Assembly (NCBI GenBank): GCA_009786415.1
Contig: WQTH01000016.1
Span: 1-42,758 of the forward strand
Source of the DNA: Chitinispirillia bacterium
GTDB lineage: Bacteria > Fibrobacterota > Chitinivibrionia > Chitinivibrionales > Chitinispirillaceae
DNA length: 42,758 bases
Direction of reading: 5' to 3'
Shown here: one piece after another, positions 1-8,110 of the stretch
Layout of the letters: the number at the start of each line of letters is the position of its first letter
Position numbering within the stretch: the stretch's first letter is position 1
Made by a program: the position numbers and the translations under genes
The notes under the pieces: model-generated
Database searches by the model: none
What the model was told of the DNA's origin: nothing
The model's input: the letters and a program-made list of their open reading frames with translations, nothing else

Positions 1-84
1 ATTCGCCTAATCTGGAAATTTGAAGAGAACAGAATCATCTACATGTTGGATGTCGGCCACCACGACGTCCTGAAAAAATACTGA
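1..84 (+). CDS. C-terminal fragment of RelE/ParE-superfamily toxin (truncated by window edge)
   Basis: Frame 1 reads IRLIWKFEENRIIYMLDVGHHDVLKKY*, resembling the terminal beta-strands of RelE/ParE-like toxins (…ildVGhRd…). TGA at 82-84. Confidence 0.6.
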   Translation: MRLIWKFEENRIIYMLDVGHHDVLKKY

Positions 85-275
85 CCCCAGCCGCCTCAAC
101 GCTGCCTTTCCCTCTCCTGCCTCCGTTTCTCCCTTTCCCGCTCCCGTTCCCTCTCAACCGCCTTATTCACGACCTCTCTGGCCTCCCCTCCCTGACCTAT
201 CAGTTTTTGGGCGTAGGCGCCCCGCTGTTCGGTGGTGCGCAGCTTGCCGGATTCCGCTTCCGCGTTGGCGCCCAG

Positions 276-2216
276 CTACGCCTTCCTTTGGGCCTGTTTC
301 GCGGTAGACTCAGCCGTCTTCTGTTTCCGCGCTTCCGCCGACGAACCCTCAACCGTATCATTCGACATCCGGTAGAAGCGCCGTACCGGTTTACCGACTA
401 CCGGCACGGCGTGAGACTTCTCAATCAGGTTCATCTCATTATCCGGGTCAGCCATTTCCATCAGCTTGTATATATCAATAAATGCGTCAAGCCCCATCTT
501 CGACCACGACCATCTAAGCAGCCGCACGGCCTCGGCGCCCATCCCCTGCGTACGCACGTTGTTTGAGAGTATGGGCCTTCCGGTCCACGAGTCCATCGGG
601 TTGTCATTCCCGAAGAACCACTTCGCCCACGTGGCCCCTACCTGAAGGAGCGGGATTAGGCTGTTCTCGTCGAACGGATTATTGTCTGAAATAATTGACT
701 TGAACGCCTTGCCAGCCTCCGCCTTCATACCCTCGCCCGTCTTCGTTATCTTTCCCACTACCATCTTGGCCATGTGGTACGTCGCGGCGCTGATCGCCTG
801 CCCCTCGTAGGACTTCGGCACCAGGAAGTAACTGACCTTGCCGGTCTCCGGGTCTATCCCCGTGGGTATGGCCAGAAAACCGGCCTTGTGGTAGTCAGGG
901 ATTGCGTTTATCATCGATTCGACCTTTTTGGCCAGCTCCTCTGTCCCGCCAAAGGCTTCAAACAAGGGGGTCATAAGCGGGGCCAGAAGCCCGCCGGACG
1001 CGAGGGCGTAGGTTACAGTGGTAGAAACGTCGCGGGCCAAAAACTTCTTCGCGTACGCCGACGGGTTTAACTTCATGGCCTCAATCGTGCTGTACATACC
1101 CTGAATTCTTGAGTTCAGGAACAGGAACACGTTATTCGCAAGCGGAGACAGGCGGCCGCCCGCAACCACGTCCGACGTCCCCGCCATTGTCCGTACCATG
1201 TAGTTGCGCATGGCGTCGTCTACCCTGTATATCGGGCGGCCCTTTTTATCCACCCTGCCCGTCTCTACGAAGTGGCTTTTGTACTTTTTGCTTACCCCCT
1301 TAACATAGCTCGCGGGGATATCGGCCTCTTTCAAAAAGTTGTAGGCAGCCAGCTTCATACCCTTTTCCTGTATCTCCATCACCTTGTTTATCTGCCGGGA
1401 CGCTCCGGCCACAAGCCCCCCGCGCTTGCCGTCGCCAACATTATACCGCGCCATTGTCCGCAGCAGTTCGGTATCTATGCCGTCGGCATCGCGCCCCACG
1501 TACGCGCCGCTGGAGACCATCGTCATATCCCTTAAAGCCGCCCGCATCTCCGGGGTTACCTTGCCGGTGGTTACGTACGCAGTAGCATCCAGCATAGCCT
1601 TAGCGTAGTATTTAGAGAAATCCCCAATGCCGGTTATCGACGTCGGCAGGTTCTTGGTGGTTTGTGTCCAGTCGCGGGGTACGTTGTACGCCCAAAAACC
1701 GGGGTTTTTGTTGATGAATATGTCCCGCGAAACGTCTCCCAGAACCCGCAGGGCCTTGATCCAGTCAGCCTGAGCCTCCGACCGGTACAGCAGCACGTCG
1801 CCGAACTTCGCATTTACGTCGTAAGCCTTGTACACGCCATCCTCAAGAAAAGATACCGTCCGCACGTCGCTATTGTCCCTTATTACAAACTTTCCGTCCG
1901 CTCCGCGCTTCGCGGGAGTTACCGTAAGCCCGGTGGCCTCCTGCGCCTCTTCGCTCATGAATTGGAGCATGGTGTCGCGGACAGCCTTGTTTCGGGCGGC
2001 GCTCTGCAACAGGCGCATATCGTTTTCAATCGTAGCGGAAAAAGCGTTTTTAATATCAGCAAGCGTACCCGCCTGATGCTTTATGTCAAATACCTGATTG
2101 GCCCCGGACTCCCCCATCTTTCCCGTCATCTTCTCTATGACGCGGAAGGTCGCGTAGTAATCATTTTCCATTATATACTTCTTGAGCTCAGGCGTAAAGC
2201 ATTCCGGCCTCGTCAA
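276..2216 (-). CDS. Large polyvalent protein segment (LPD38-like C-terminal region)
   Basis: 646 aa ORF. The segment SRIQGMYSTIEAMKLNPSAYAKKF… and overall layout resemble LPD38-type C-terminal regions of phage polyvalent proteins. Confidence 0.6.
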   Translation of the reverse strand: MTRPECFTPELKKYIMENDYYATFRVIEKMTGKMGESGANQVFDIKHQAGTLADIKNAFSATIENDMRLLQSAARNKAVRDTMLQFMSEEAQEATGLTVTPAKRGADGKFVIRDNSDVRTVSFLEDGVYKAYDVNAKFGDVLLYRSEAQADWIKALRVLGDVSRDIFINKNPGFWAYNVPRDWTQTTKNLPTSITGIGDFSKYYAKAMLDATAYVTTGKVTPEMRAALRDMTMVSSGAYVGRDADGIDTELLRTMARYNVGDGKRGGLVAGASRQINKVMEIQEKGMKLAAYNFLKEADIPASYVKGVSKKYKSHFVETGRVDKKGRPIYRVDDAMRNYMVRTMAGTSDVVAGGRLSPLANNVFLFLNSRIQGMYSTIEAMKLNPSAYAKKFLARDVSTTVTYALASGGLLAPLMTPLFEAFGGTEELAKKVESMINAIPDYHKAGFLAIPTGIDPETGKVSYFLVPKSYEGQAISAATYHMAKMVVGKITKTGEGMKAEAGKAFKSIISDNNPFDENSLIPLLQVGATWAKWFFGNDNPMDSWTGRPILSNNVRTQGMGAEAVRLLRWSWSKMGLDAFIDIYKLMEMADPDNEMNLIEKSHAVPVVGKPVRRFYRMSNDTVEGSSAEARKQKTAESTAKQAQRKA

Positions 2217-4929
2217 GGGTGGAAATTATGAGGTCTTTGCGGATTTTATCGTATTCCTTCGCGGCGGCCTGTAACTTCTCGTAACGCTCCGCGCCTACCC
2301 GCTTCTCAAACCGCTTAAGCGTGCGCGCCGCGGTCTCCGAGTTGTGCCCCTCCGGGTTGAATATCTCTGTGCGCTCATGGATTACGCGGTTGCAGTACAT
2401 TACTATACCCATATCGGAAACATCAGCGTCGGCAAGCTCCTTACCGCCGGTTACGCCTTTCATCATATTATTGATGTCGGCCAAATACAATTCCTGATGA
2501 CCGCTTACGCGGGGTATGGCACGCATCTTCCAGTAGCCGTCATTGGTTACCAGACCGGCCTTTCGCAGGATATTTTCATAATTATCAATGAGTTTGTACT
2601 TGTCTACGATGGATTCTACGAGGCTGACGCCGACCTTTTTAGCCGTGATCTTTGCCTCCTCCGCATCGGTCTTCGCCGTTTGCTTGTCAACCTCCTCGCC
2701 CTTCTTCTGCATCGCGTACAACCTGTCAAGCCGAGCATCATCAACCGCGTCATCCCCCCTGCCGTACAACTCCTGCATCTCCTTATAGACCGCGCTGAAC
2801 GGATTCCGGGCATCTTCCCAGTCATTAAACACCCGCCAGAAGATAGGAGTTTCCCTTTTCAGGAGCGCAGGGTTGGTCATGTAGACGGCCATTGCGTCGG
2901 CGTATATCTCCTCGCCTTTTTGCCGATATATAAGATGCGCCGCATAGGCTTTCGCGGCCTCGTCATAATCCTTTTGATTCTCGAAATCAGACCTTACAGG
3001 TTCCTTATCTAGCGGGCGAATCTTCAATGAGAGGTCGTACAGTTCATCGTAAATCTTCTTGAGCTCCACCAGTCCCCGCGCCTCGGCTTCGGCGTGCAGC
3101 GCGTCCTTGTACGCCGCCGAGACCTGCTCTTTCGTCGCGCCGTCCCCAAGTTCCCTGACTACCCGCGCGCGTATGGCCCCGCGTTCCTTTTTTGTGAACA
3201 TTGCGTCGGGGGACGTCCCCGGCCCGCTCTCCATGAACTGATTAAGCTCGTGCGCCGCGTTCTTGATCTTCGTGGCGACTGCCTTGAACTTCCCGCTCCC
3301 GCCGTACTTCGTGGAGGCGTGGCCTATCTCGTGGGCCAGCACCTTACGCGCCTGGTCCCAGCCGGATTTAGGGAGGTCGGGGGCAAGGCGGATGCGCGTC
3401 CACTCCCCGTCTATGCCGCGCATGGCCAGCCCGCGCACGCCGTCTTTCATTGGACGTACCTGAATCCGTACGCCGAGCGCCTCGGCTATTTCTACCATCT
3501 CCGGGATGTCGATGGGGTAGCGGTCATCATCGGACGCTCTGCCGGCGTCCACGTCTTCGCGGTAGACCTTGGTCACCTCGGCGGCGTCGGTTTGGGCGGT
3601 CTCCGGGTCTTTGGCGTACTCTCCACGGCTGGCTTCGCTCAGAGCGTTTCCGCCGAATTTTGGTGGGGTAGAAGATTTTTTGTCCTGGGTATTGACTTTC
3701 GGCGGCGATTGTTGTATCTTGTTATTAAGATGCTCTTGCACAATGTCCGATACCGTTCTTTGGGGATTAGATTGATTCGCGGCCGTGGTCTCTGGTACTC
3801 GTACCCTCGAATCTTCCTGATCCCCAATTTTTATAGCATGATCGTAATACCGCTTGCCGTTGGTGTCCTCGCGCACCACAAAACCCACCGTACTCGGTAT
3901 CCCATCAATAGTAGCTCTCGCCGCAAAAACGTGGCTTTTAAGAACTTGAGGGTCATTTAGCTCCGCACTCGTAGCCTTACGGTACCCGCCACTGCCGTCT
4001 TTTACAGTAGCCTCAAGATACACACCGTCTTCTATTAAATCCGGTGCATACTCCAACAAGGCAACCTTGCCGTCCATCGCACCGTGACTTATTACATTTT
4101 TGACGCTGCGCCTATTAAAGGTAACGTCCCAGTCCCTATCAGTATTTTTATAGTCACCTAATGCGTCCTTTTGTGTAAGCCAATCAATGACGCGCCCAAC
4201 AAACCCTTGCCCGCGCTGTATGTTTTTGACCTCGGCGCTGCTAACCTCCGGCGACGGGATAGCGTCGAACTTGGCGCGGGTTTCGTTGGCCGCTTCTGGT
4301 CGCCCCTCGCTCCTTGCATACTCCCCGATACTTGCCTCTCCCCTAACGCGAGGGGAACGGGCCGGCTGGTCGCCATGTTTGAAGTAGTTTGGGAGCGGAA
4401 CATATCCTTCTGGCTTTCCCCTAAAATCTTCGTAATCGGATTTACCATCACTAATACGGTGCCCCATTATAAAACCGGCAAAATCTCCATTGGCATCTTT
4501 AATTACTATGCTATCGAAACTCCCATATTTGGCACCATAAAATTTTAGACCCGGTTTATTAAACAAGTCGGCATACGCCTTACTTACGATGATAGGGGTA
4601 TTCGCCCCCTCAAACATCAGCGTGGCGTTGTGTTCCTGTTGCTTTCCAGTCTTACCTATGGGGATGTGGATTTCCGGCGCACCAAGCTCTTTAAGCTCCC
4701 CCTCAGACGCCTCCATCACCATCTTCAAAACCCGCTTACCGGTATCGTTTGACCTATTGGTCAACTCCTCGCCGATAATCTGGCGCACTTGCTCAACCTC
4801 TACCGCAGATGACGGCTTGACTATGTTGCCATTGGTGATGAATATCTGGCCGTCTTCTCCCTCAAGCATCCCGGCGTTACGGTTTTGGCGGCTATCAGTC
4901 TTGAAAAGACTCGCCTCGGAGCGAGTCAA
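2188..4929 (-). CDS. Large polyvalent protein segment with zincin-like metallopeptidase motif and a barnase/EndoU/LPD3-like region
   Basis: 913 aa ORF with ARKVLAHEIGHAS (HExxH-type HEIGH). The region RSVKNVISHGAMDGKVALLEYAPDLIEDGVYLEA…VGFVVREDTNGKRYYDHAI resembles PBECR/LPD3-type domains. Confidence 0.6.
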   Translation of the reverse strand: MTRSEASLFKTDSRQNRNAGMLEGEDGQIFITNGNIVKPSSAVEVEQVRQIIGEELTNRSNDTGKRVLKMVMEASEGELKELGAPEIHIPIGKTGKQQEHNATLMFEGANTPIIVSKAYADLFNKPGLKFYGAKYGSFDSIVIKDANGDFAGFIMGHRISDGKSDYEDFRGKPEGYVPLPNYFKHGDQPARSPRVRGEASIGEYARSEGRPEAANETRAKFDAIPSPEVSSAEVKNIQRGQGFVGRVIDWLTQKDALGDYKNTDRDWDVTFNRRSVKNVISHGAMDGKVALLEYAPDLIEDGVYLEATVKDGSGGYRKATSAELNDPQVLKSHVFAARATIDGIPSTVGFVVREDTNGKRYYDHAIKIGDQEDSRVRVPETTAANQSNPQRTVSDIVQEHLNNKIQQSPPKVNTQDKKSSTPPKFGGNALSEASRGEYAKDPETAQTDAAEVTKVYREDVDAGRASDDDRYPIDIPEMVEIAEALGVRIQVRPMKDGVRGLAMRGIDGEWTRIRLAPDLPKSGWDQARKVLAHEIGHASTKYGGSGKFKAVATKIKNAAHELNQFMESGPGTSPDAMFTKKERGAIRARVVRELGDGATKEQVSAAYKDALHAEAEARGLVELKKIYDELYDLSLKIRPLDKEPVRSDFENQKDYDEAAKAYAAHLIYRQKGEEIYADAMAVYMTNPALLKRETPIFWRVFNDWEDARNPFSAVYKEMQELYGRGDDAVDDARLDRLYAMQKKGEEVDKQTAKTDAEEAKITAKKVGVSLVESIVDKYKLIDNYENILRKAGLVTNDGYWKMRAIPRVSGHQELYLADINNMMKGVTGGKELADADVSDMGIVMYCNRVIHERTEIFNPEGHNSETAARTLKRFEKRVGAERYEKLQAAAKEYDKIRKDLIISTLDEAGMLYA

Positions 4930-4959
4930 CGGAGCGGATTCGGGCGTAGTTTTTGGGGG

Positions 4960-5766
4960 CTACGCCTTACGTTTCGGCGGCGTTTCTTCACCGTCCTCAA
5001 TTCTCGCGTTTAAGCCCGTTTCCTCGTCCGCCCTACTCCCGATATTACCCGGTTCGATAACTGGCTCCTGTACCCGCCCATGCGCGACTACGGCGGGTTC
5101 TGATGGTATGGCGTCGATATCCCTCTCGGCATTCCGCGTATCCGCGTCAAGGCGATGCTGCCTAATCCTTGCCTGATCTATCGCCTGTCCTACTCTGATA
5201 GCCTGATGACCAGCCTCCAATTGAGCCTGCGCCTCGCCGCGTGTGGTTAGCGTGGCAGGGTCTACAATCTCTAACTCGTGCCCCTCTTTACCGTAAAGCC
5301 ACCCGCGCAGCTTGCCTTTGTCGCGACCGCTCAATCCAAGCGCATTACCGACCTCTCCGCGCTGCTTTGCCTGTTCGAGGGAGAAATGATTACCACTGGC
5401 CACATCCCGGATCGCGAACCCAGCCGACGCCGCGAGGGAAGCCACCGTCTGGATCCACCACTCCTTGGACCGCGTGTCCTGCCCCGTCGCCTTTGCCACC
5501 GCGTACTCGTATGCAAGGTCGGCCAGCGGCTGGCCTATGATCTGCGCCGCGCCGGCTGGGAGAATGATCTCTGGGATCATAGAAGCAAGCGCCCCTCCCG
5601 CCCCGTGGGCAGAATTCCAGAAGCCCTCTTCAAACGTGGCACGGTCGAGCGACTGCCCTGCGGCAAGCCCCGCGCTCGTTACAGTAGCCGGAATTGCGCG
5701 CCGGGCAAGCGCCGACTTCGACATTACATTGGGGGCAACCTTGCCCGCGACAGCGCCAACGGCAGC
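4960..5766 (-). CDS. Polyvalent protein segment, 5'-truncated at the junction
   Basis: Coding-like from about VGAVAGKVAPNVMSKSALARR… to …GEETPPKRKA*. Upstream the ORF becomes the antisense of the FISUMP and methyltransferase fragments. Confidence 0.5.
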   Translation of the reverse strand, partial: AAVGAVAGKVAPNVMSKSALARRAIPATVTSAGLAAGQSLDRATFEEGFWNSAHGAGGALASMIPEIILPAGAAQIIGQPLADLAYEYAVAKATGQDTRSKEWWIQTVASLAASAGFAIRDVASGNHFSLEQAKQRGEVGNALGLSGRDKGKLRGWLYGKEGHELEIVDPATLTTRGEAQAQLEAGHQAIRVGQAIDQARIRQHRLDADTRNAERDIDAIPSEPAVVAHGRVQEPVIEPGNIGSRADEETGLNARIEDGEETPPKRKA

Positions 5767-5934
5767 GCCGCCGGCAATTTCTACGATGCCGGCAACTACG
5801 GCAACTGGTGGAGCGCCACGGAGGGCGATGCGAGCTACGCCTGGTACCGGTACATGTACTACTACAGCGACAACGTGTACTCGTATTGGGACTACAAGAT
5901 GTTCATGTTCTCTTTGCGCTGTGTTCGGGACTGA
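5745..5934 (+). pseudogene. C-terminal fragment of a FISUMP (Fibrobacter succinogenes major paralogous domain) / C-type-lectin-like protein, DGR variable-region-like
   Basis: SANGSAAGNFYDAGNYGNWWSATEGDASYAWYRYMYYYSDNVYSYWDYKMFMFSLRCVRD* has the WWSATE…FS(L/V)RCVRD signature. No N-terminal part of the gene is present. Confidence 0.65.
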
Positions 5935-5947
5935 TGCGGCAAGGCGT

Positions 5948-6190
5948 AGCCAAGCCGCCGCACTACGGCCTGCGCGACTACGGCACCAATGGACAATTCG
6001 GCCTTGAGCAATCGCCGGCAGCAGGCCGGGCGACGTGGTGCTCGACCCGTTCTTTGGAGCGGGTACGACCGGAGTGGCTGCGGTCTCGGTGGGGCGGGAG
6101 TACATCGGAATCGAATTAAACCCGGATTACGTAACCTTAGCCAGCGAGCGCCTTGGGCTGTTCGCGGGGGACTTCATAGAGAGGATGTAA
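5948..6190 (+). pseudogene. DNA methyltransferase remnant with internal deletion
   Basis: Frame 0: [23 protein letters not shown] (motif IV neighbourhood, cf. SPPYxGLRDYG…GLE). It runs directly into frame 2: [57 protein letters not shown] (motif I). Confidence 0.7.
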
Positions 6191-6192
6191 AA

Positions 6193-6378
6193 ATGGTAGA
6201 AAAACAGTATTATACAAGCAAAGATATTGCCGATATGTTTCAGATATCCATCTGGACTGTCATTAAATACCGGCACAAAATCGTCGGGTGCGAACGTGTC
6301 GGTCGACTTTGGCGTTTTGACAAGGATAAGGTTGATGCCCGGCGGAGAGCCGGAAAAAAAGTATGGATTGAATTTTGA
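6193..6378 (+). CDS. Excisionase / HTH_17-type DNA-binding protein
   Basis: 61 aa from ATG 6193: MVEKQYYTSKDIADMFQISIWTVIKYRHKIVGCERVGRLWRFDKDKVDARRRAGKKVWIEF. Typical MerR/excisionase HTH layout, next to an integrase. Confidence 0.75.
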   Translation: MVEKQYYTSKDIADMFQISIWTVIKYRHKIVGCERVGRLWRFDKDKVDARRRAGKKVWIEF

Positions 6379-6403
6379 CGGTATCGTGCCAATATGCTAT
6401 ATT
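6375..6403 (+). promoter_or_regulatory. Sigma-70-like promoter for the integrase gene
   Basis: TTGACG (6375-6380), 17-nt spacer, TATATT (6398-6403), upstream of ATG 6447 with RBS aaggag. Confidence 0.6.
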
Positions 6404-6446
6404 ATGCTCATGCGCACGGTGCTATAGGAGTAAAAAGGAGAGACCT

Positions 6447-7526
6447 ATGGCATTAACAAAGATCGGTCCTAATAAATGGCGCGTCAAAGCGTCCGTTTGG
6501 GACAAAAACAAGGGGTATCCCATATCCAAGCAGACAACCGTTACCGGCACCCGTGCCGAGGCGGTCGTCGTGGAGGGGGATATCCTCAAAGAGCTCAAGG
6601 CTCGCACTTTGACATCTAAATACGCAAGCACATTCGGGGAGGCGGTTGACCTATACACAGAAAACCTGCGTCTCCGGGGACGGCTGTCCTACCAACACGA
6701 GAATATGGTCAAGTTTCTGCGTAGCGAGCTCGGACACGTCAGGATCGAAGTTTTCGCCGATCACTTTGAGGTGTACCGTCGTAGGCTTATGTCTGCCATG
6801 ACAAAACAGTGTAAGCCGAGGAAGAGCGCGTCAATAAACCGTTATACGGCTATTGTACGGGCTGCGTTTGGCCATCTTGTGGGGCTTGAAATCCTCGACA
6901 GGAACCCAATCACCTCGACCCGCTTCCCTAAGATGAAATAACATCCGCGGGACCGGTACTTGTCATCGGATGAACGACTCCTGCTGCTGAACACCATTAA
7001 GGAACATCGTCCGTATATACTGCCCATTATTATGTATATGCTGATGGTACCTTGCCGCGTAAGCGAGTTGGTGACAGCCAGGCGGGATCAGTACATCCCA
7101 ACCGCGAAAGTTATAAAAATACCGAAGTCTAAGGCTGGCATCCCCATAATCAAATCGGTGCCGGAGAATATGCGAGAGTACTTTCGTAGCATTCCTCTGG
7201 ATTGTCCATGGCTGTTTTATGAGGAAACCGCTCCGGGCCGGTATCGCCCGCTTACGCACCTGCGGTACGCTTGGAGCTTCTGCCTGAAAATGGCGGGAAT
7301 ATCTGACCTGCGCGTCCACGACCTGCGGCATATCGCGGTCACAGACCTTCACTATGCGGGTAACTCCGAGCGGGTAATCGCGGCTCAGGCGGGATGGAAG
7401 TCGACGGCCATGATGTCCACATACTGGCACTACGACGAACTCAAGGCCGCGCAGGAAATGCGTTTCGGATATGGTAACCATAGTACCGATATTGCACAGC
7501 AACTGACACGATCAGCCGCTGGATAG
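6447..7526 (+). pseudogene. Tyrosine recombinase/integrase interrupted by one in-frame TAA (6939-6941)
   Basis: ORFs 6447-6941 and 6960-7526 share a frame. Reading through gives …TSTRFPKMK*HPRDRYLSSDERLLLL…. C-terminal catalytic motifs are present (CRVSELV, HDLRH, GW, Y in STYWHY). Confidence 0.85.
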
Positions 7527-7623
7527 CAATAAAAAGTCACTATGAATGTCACTATGAAACGTACAAGAAGATGCAAGAATATGCAATATCAAAGGGAACC
7601 GGGACGGTATCAGGATAAATAAA

Positions 7624-7657
7624 AAACCCTCGTAAGTCTTTGATTTTACGAGGGTTT
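7624..7657 (-). terminator. Rho-independent terminator downstream of tRNA-Lys
   Basis: 12-bp stem AAACCCTCGTAA/TTACGAGGGTTT, followed on the minus strand by a T-run (TTTTTTATTTA). Confidence 0.8.
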
Positions 7658-7663
7658 GATTTA

Positions 7664-7736
<73 letters not shown>

Positions 7737-7846
7737 TTGTTGTTCAGTAATGGGCGGCGGCAGGACGGAATTGCCCTATCACCGTACATAAAATAATATA
7801 TGGCAATGGGCGATGCAAGTTATTTTTTTATGGATTATGATTTTTT

Positions 7847-7981
7847 ATTGCCGGATTAACATAAACCCTGTGCTGCCCTATATCCACAAATAACTGCAAC
7901 CTCCGGCAATAGATGGTCATTTTTGCCGGGCAAAATTTGCCGGCATAGGCAAAAAATTCCTGCCATCGGCAATTTTTGCCT
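7847..7981. promoter_or_regulatory. Cluster of palindromic/inverted GCCGG and TTTTTGCC/GGCAAAA repeats; candidate enhancer-binding-protein sites upstream of the sigma-54 promoter
   Basis: ATTGCCGGA 7847-7855 / TCCGGCAAT 7902-7910; palindrome TTTTGCCGGGCAAAA 7921-7935; AGGCAAAAAATT 7947-7958 / AATTTTTGCCT 7971-7981. Confidence 0.5.
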
Positions 7982-8110
7982 GTTTTTGTGGGGTTTCATC
8001 CGCTTATTTTTAGGGATATTGCCCGGATATGGGGCCGATATGCCCTTTCATCGTCAAAAAAATCAAAAACTTTAACCTAAAATCAAAAAAATCCGCGAAA
8101 AACGGGTTTT

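Larger units (their letters stand above)
96..5766 (-). pseudogene. Giant phage/mobile-element large polyvalent protein gene, interrupted by TAG (4960-4962), a +1 frameshift (~2196) and TAG (276-278); 5' end missing at the ~5.75 kb junction
   Basis: ORFs 4960..(6105) and 2188..4929 are in the same frame, separated only by TAG and 10 sense codons. ORF 276..2216 continues the protein after a frameshift. Its frame stays open past TAG 276 for 59 codons to TGA at 96-98, next to the convergent toxin stop. Confidence 0.6.

Noticed and set aside
96-5766. Full genetic-code-15 (TAG to Gln) phage
   Set aside because: Only two in-frame TAGs in about 1,600 codons plus a frameshift, and a TAA in the integrase. 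Decay or local recoding is more economical without suppressor tRNA evidence.
5745-5934. A complete, active diversity-generating retroelement
   Set aside because: No reverse transcriptase, Avd or AAC-rich template repeat is present in the window; only a variable-region-like fragment can be supported.
5766-6105. N-terminal part of the minus-strand 381-aa ORF ([20 protein letters not shown]…)
   Set aside because: It is the antisense of the FISUMP tail and methyltransferase remnant, which have recognisable plus-strand motifs.
7847-7981. Repeat cluster as a CRISPR-like or iteron origin
   Set aside because: Spacing is irregular, orientation is mixed, and there is a perfect sigma-54 promoter immediately downstream; regulatory sites are a better explanation.
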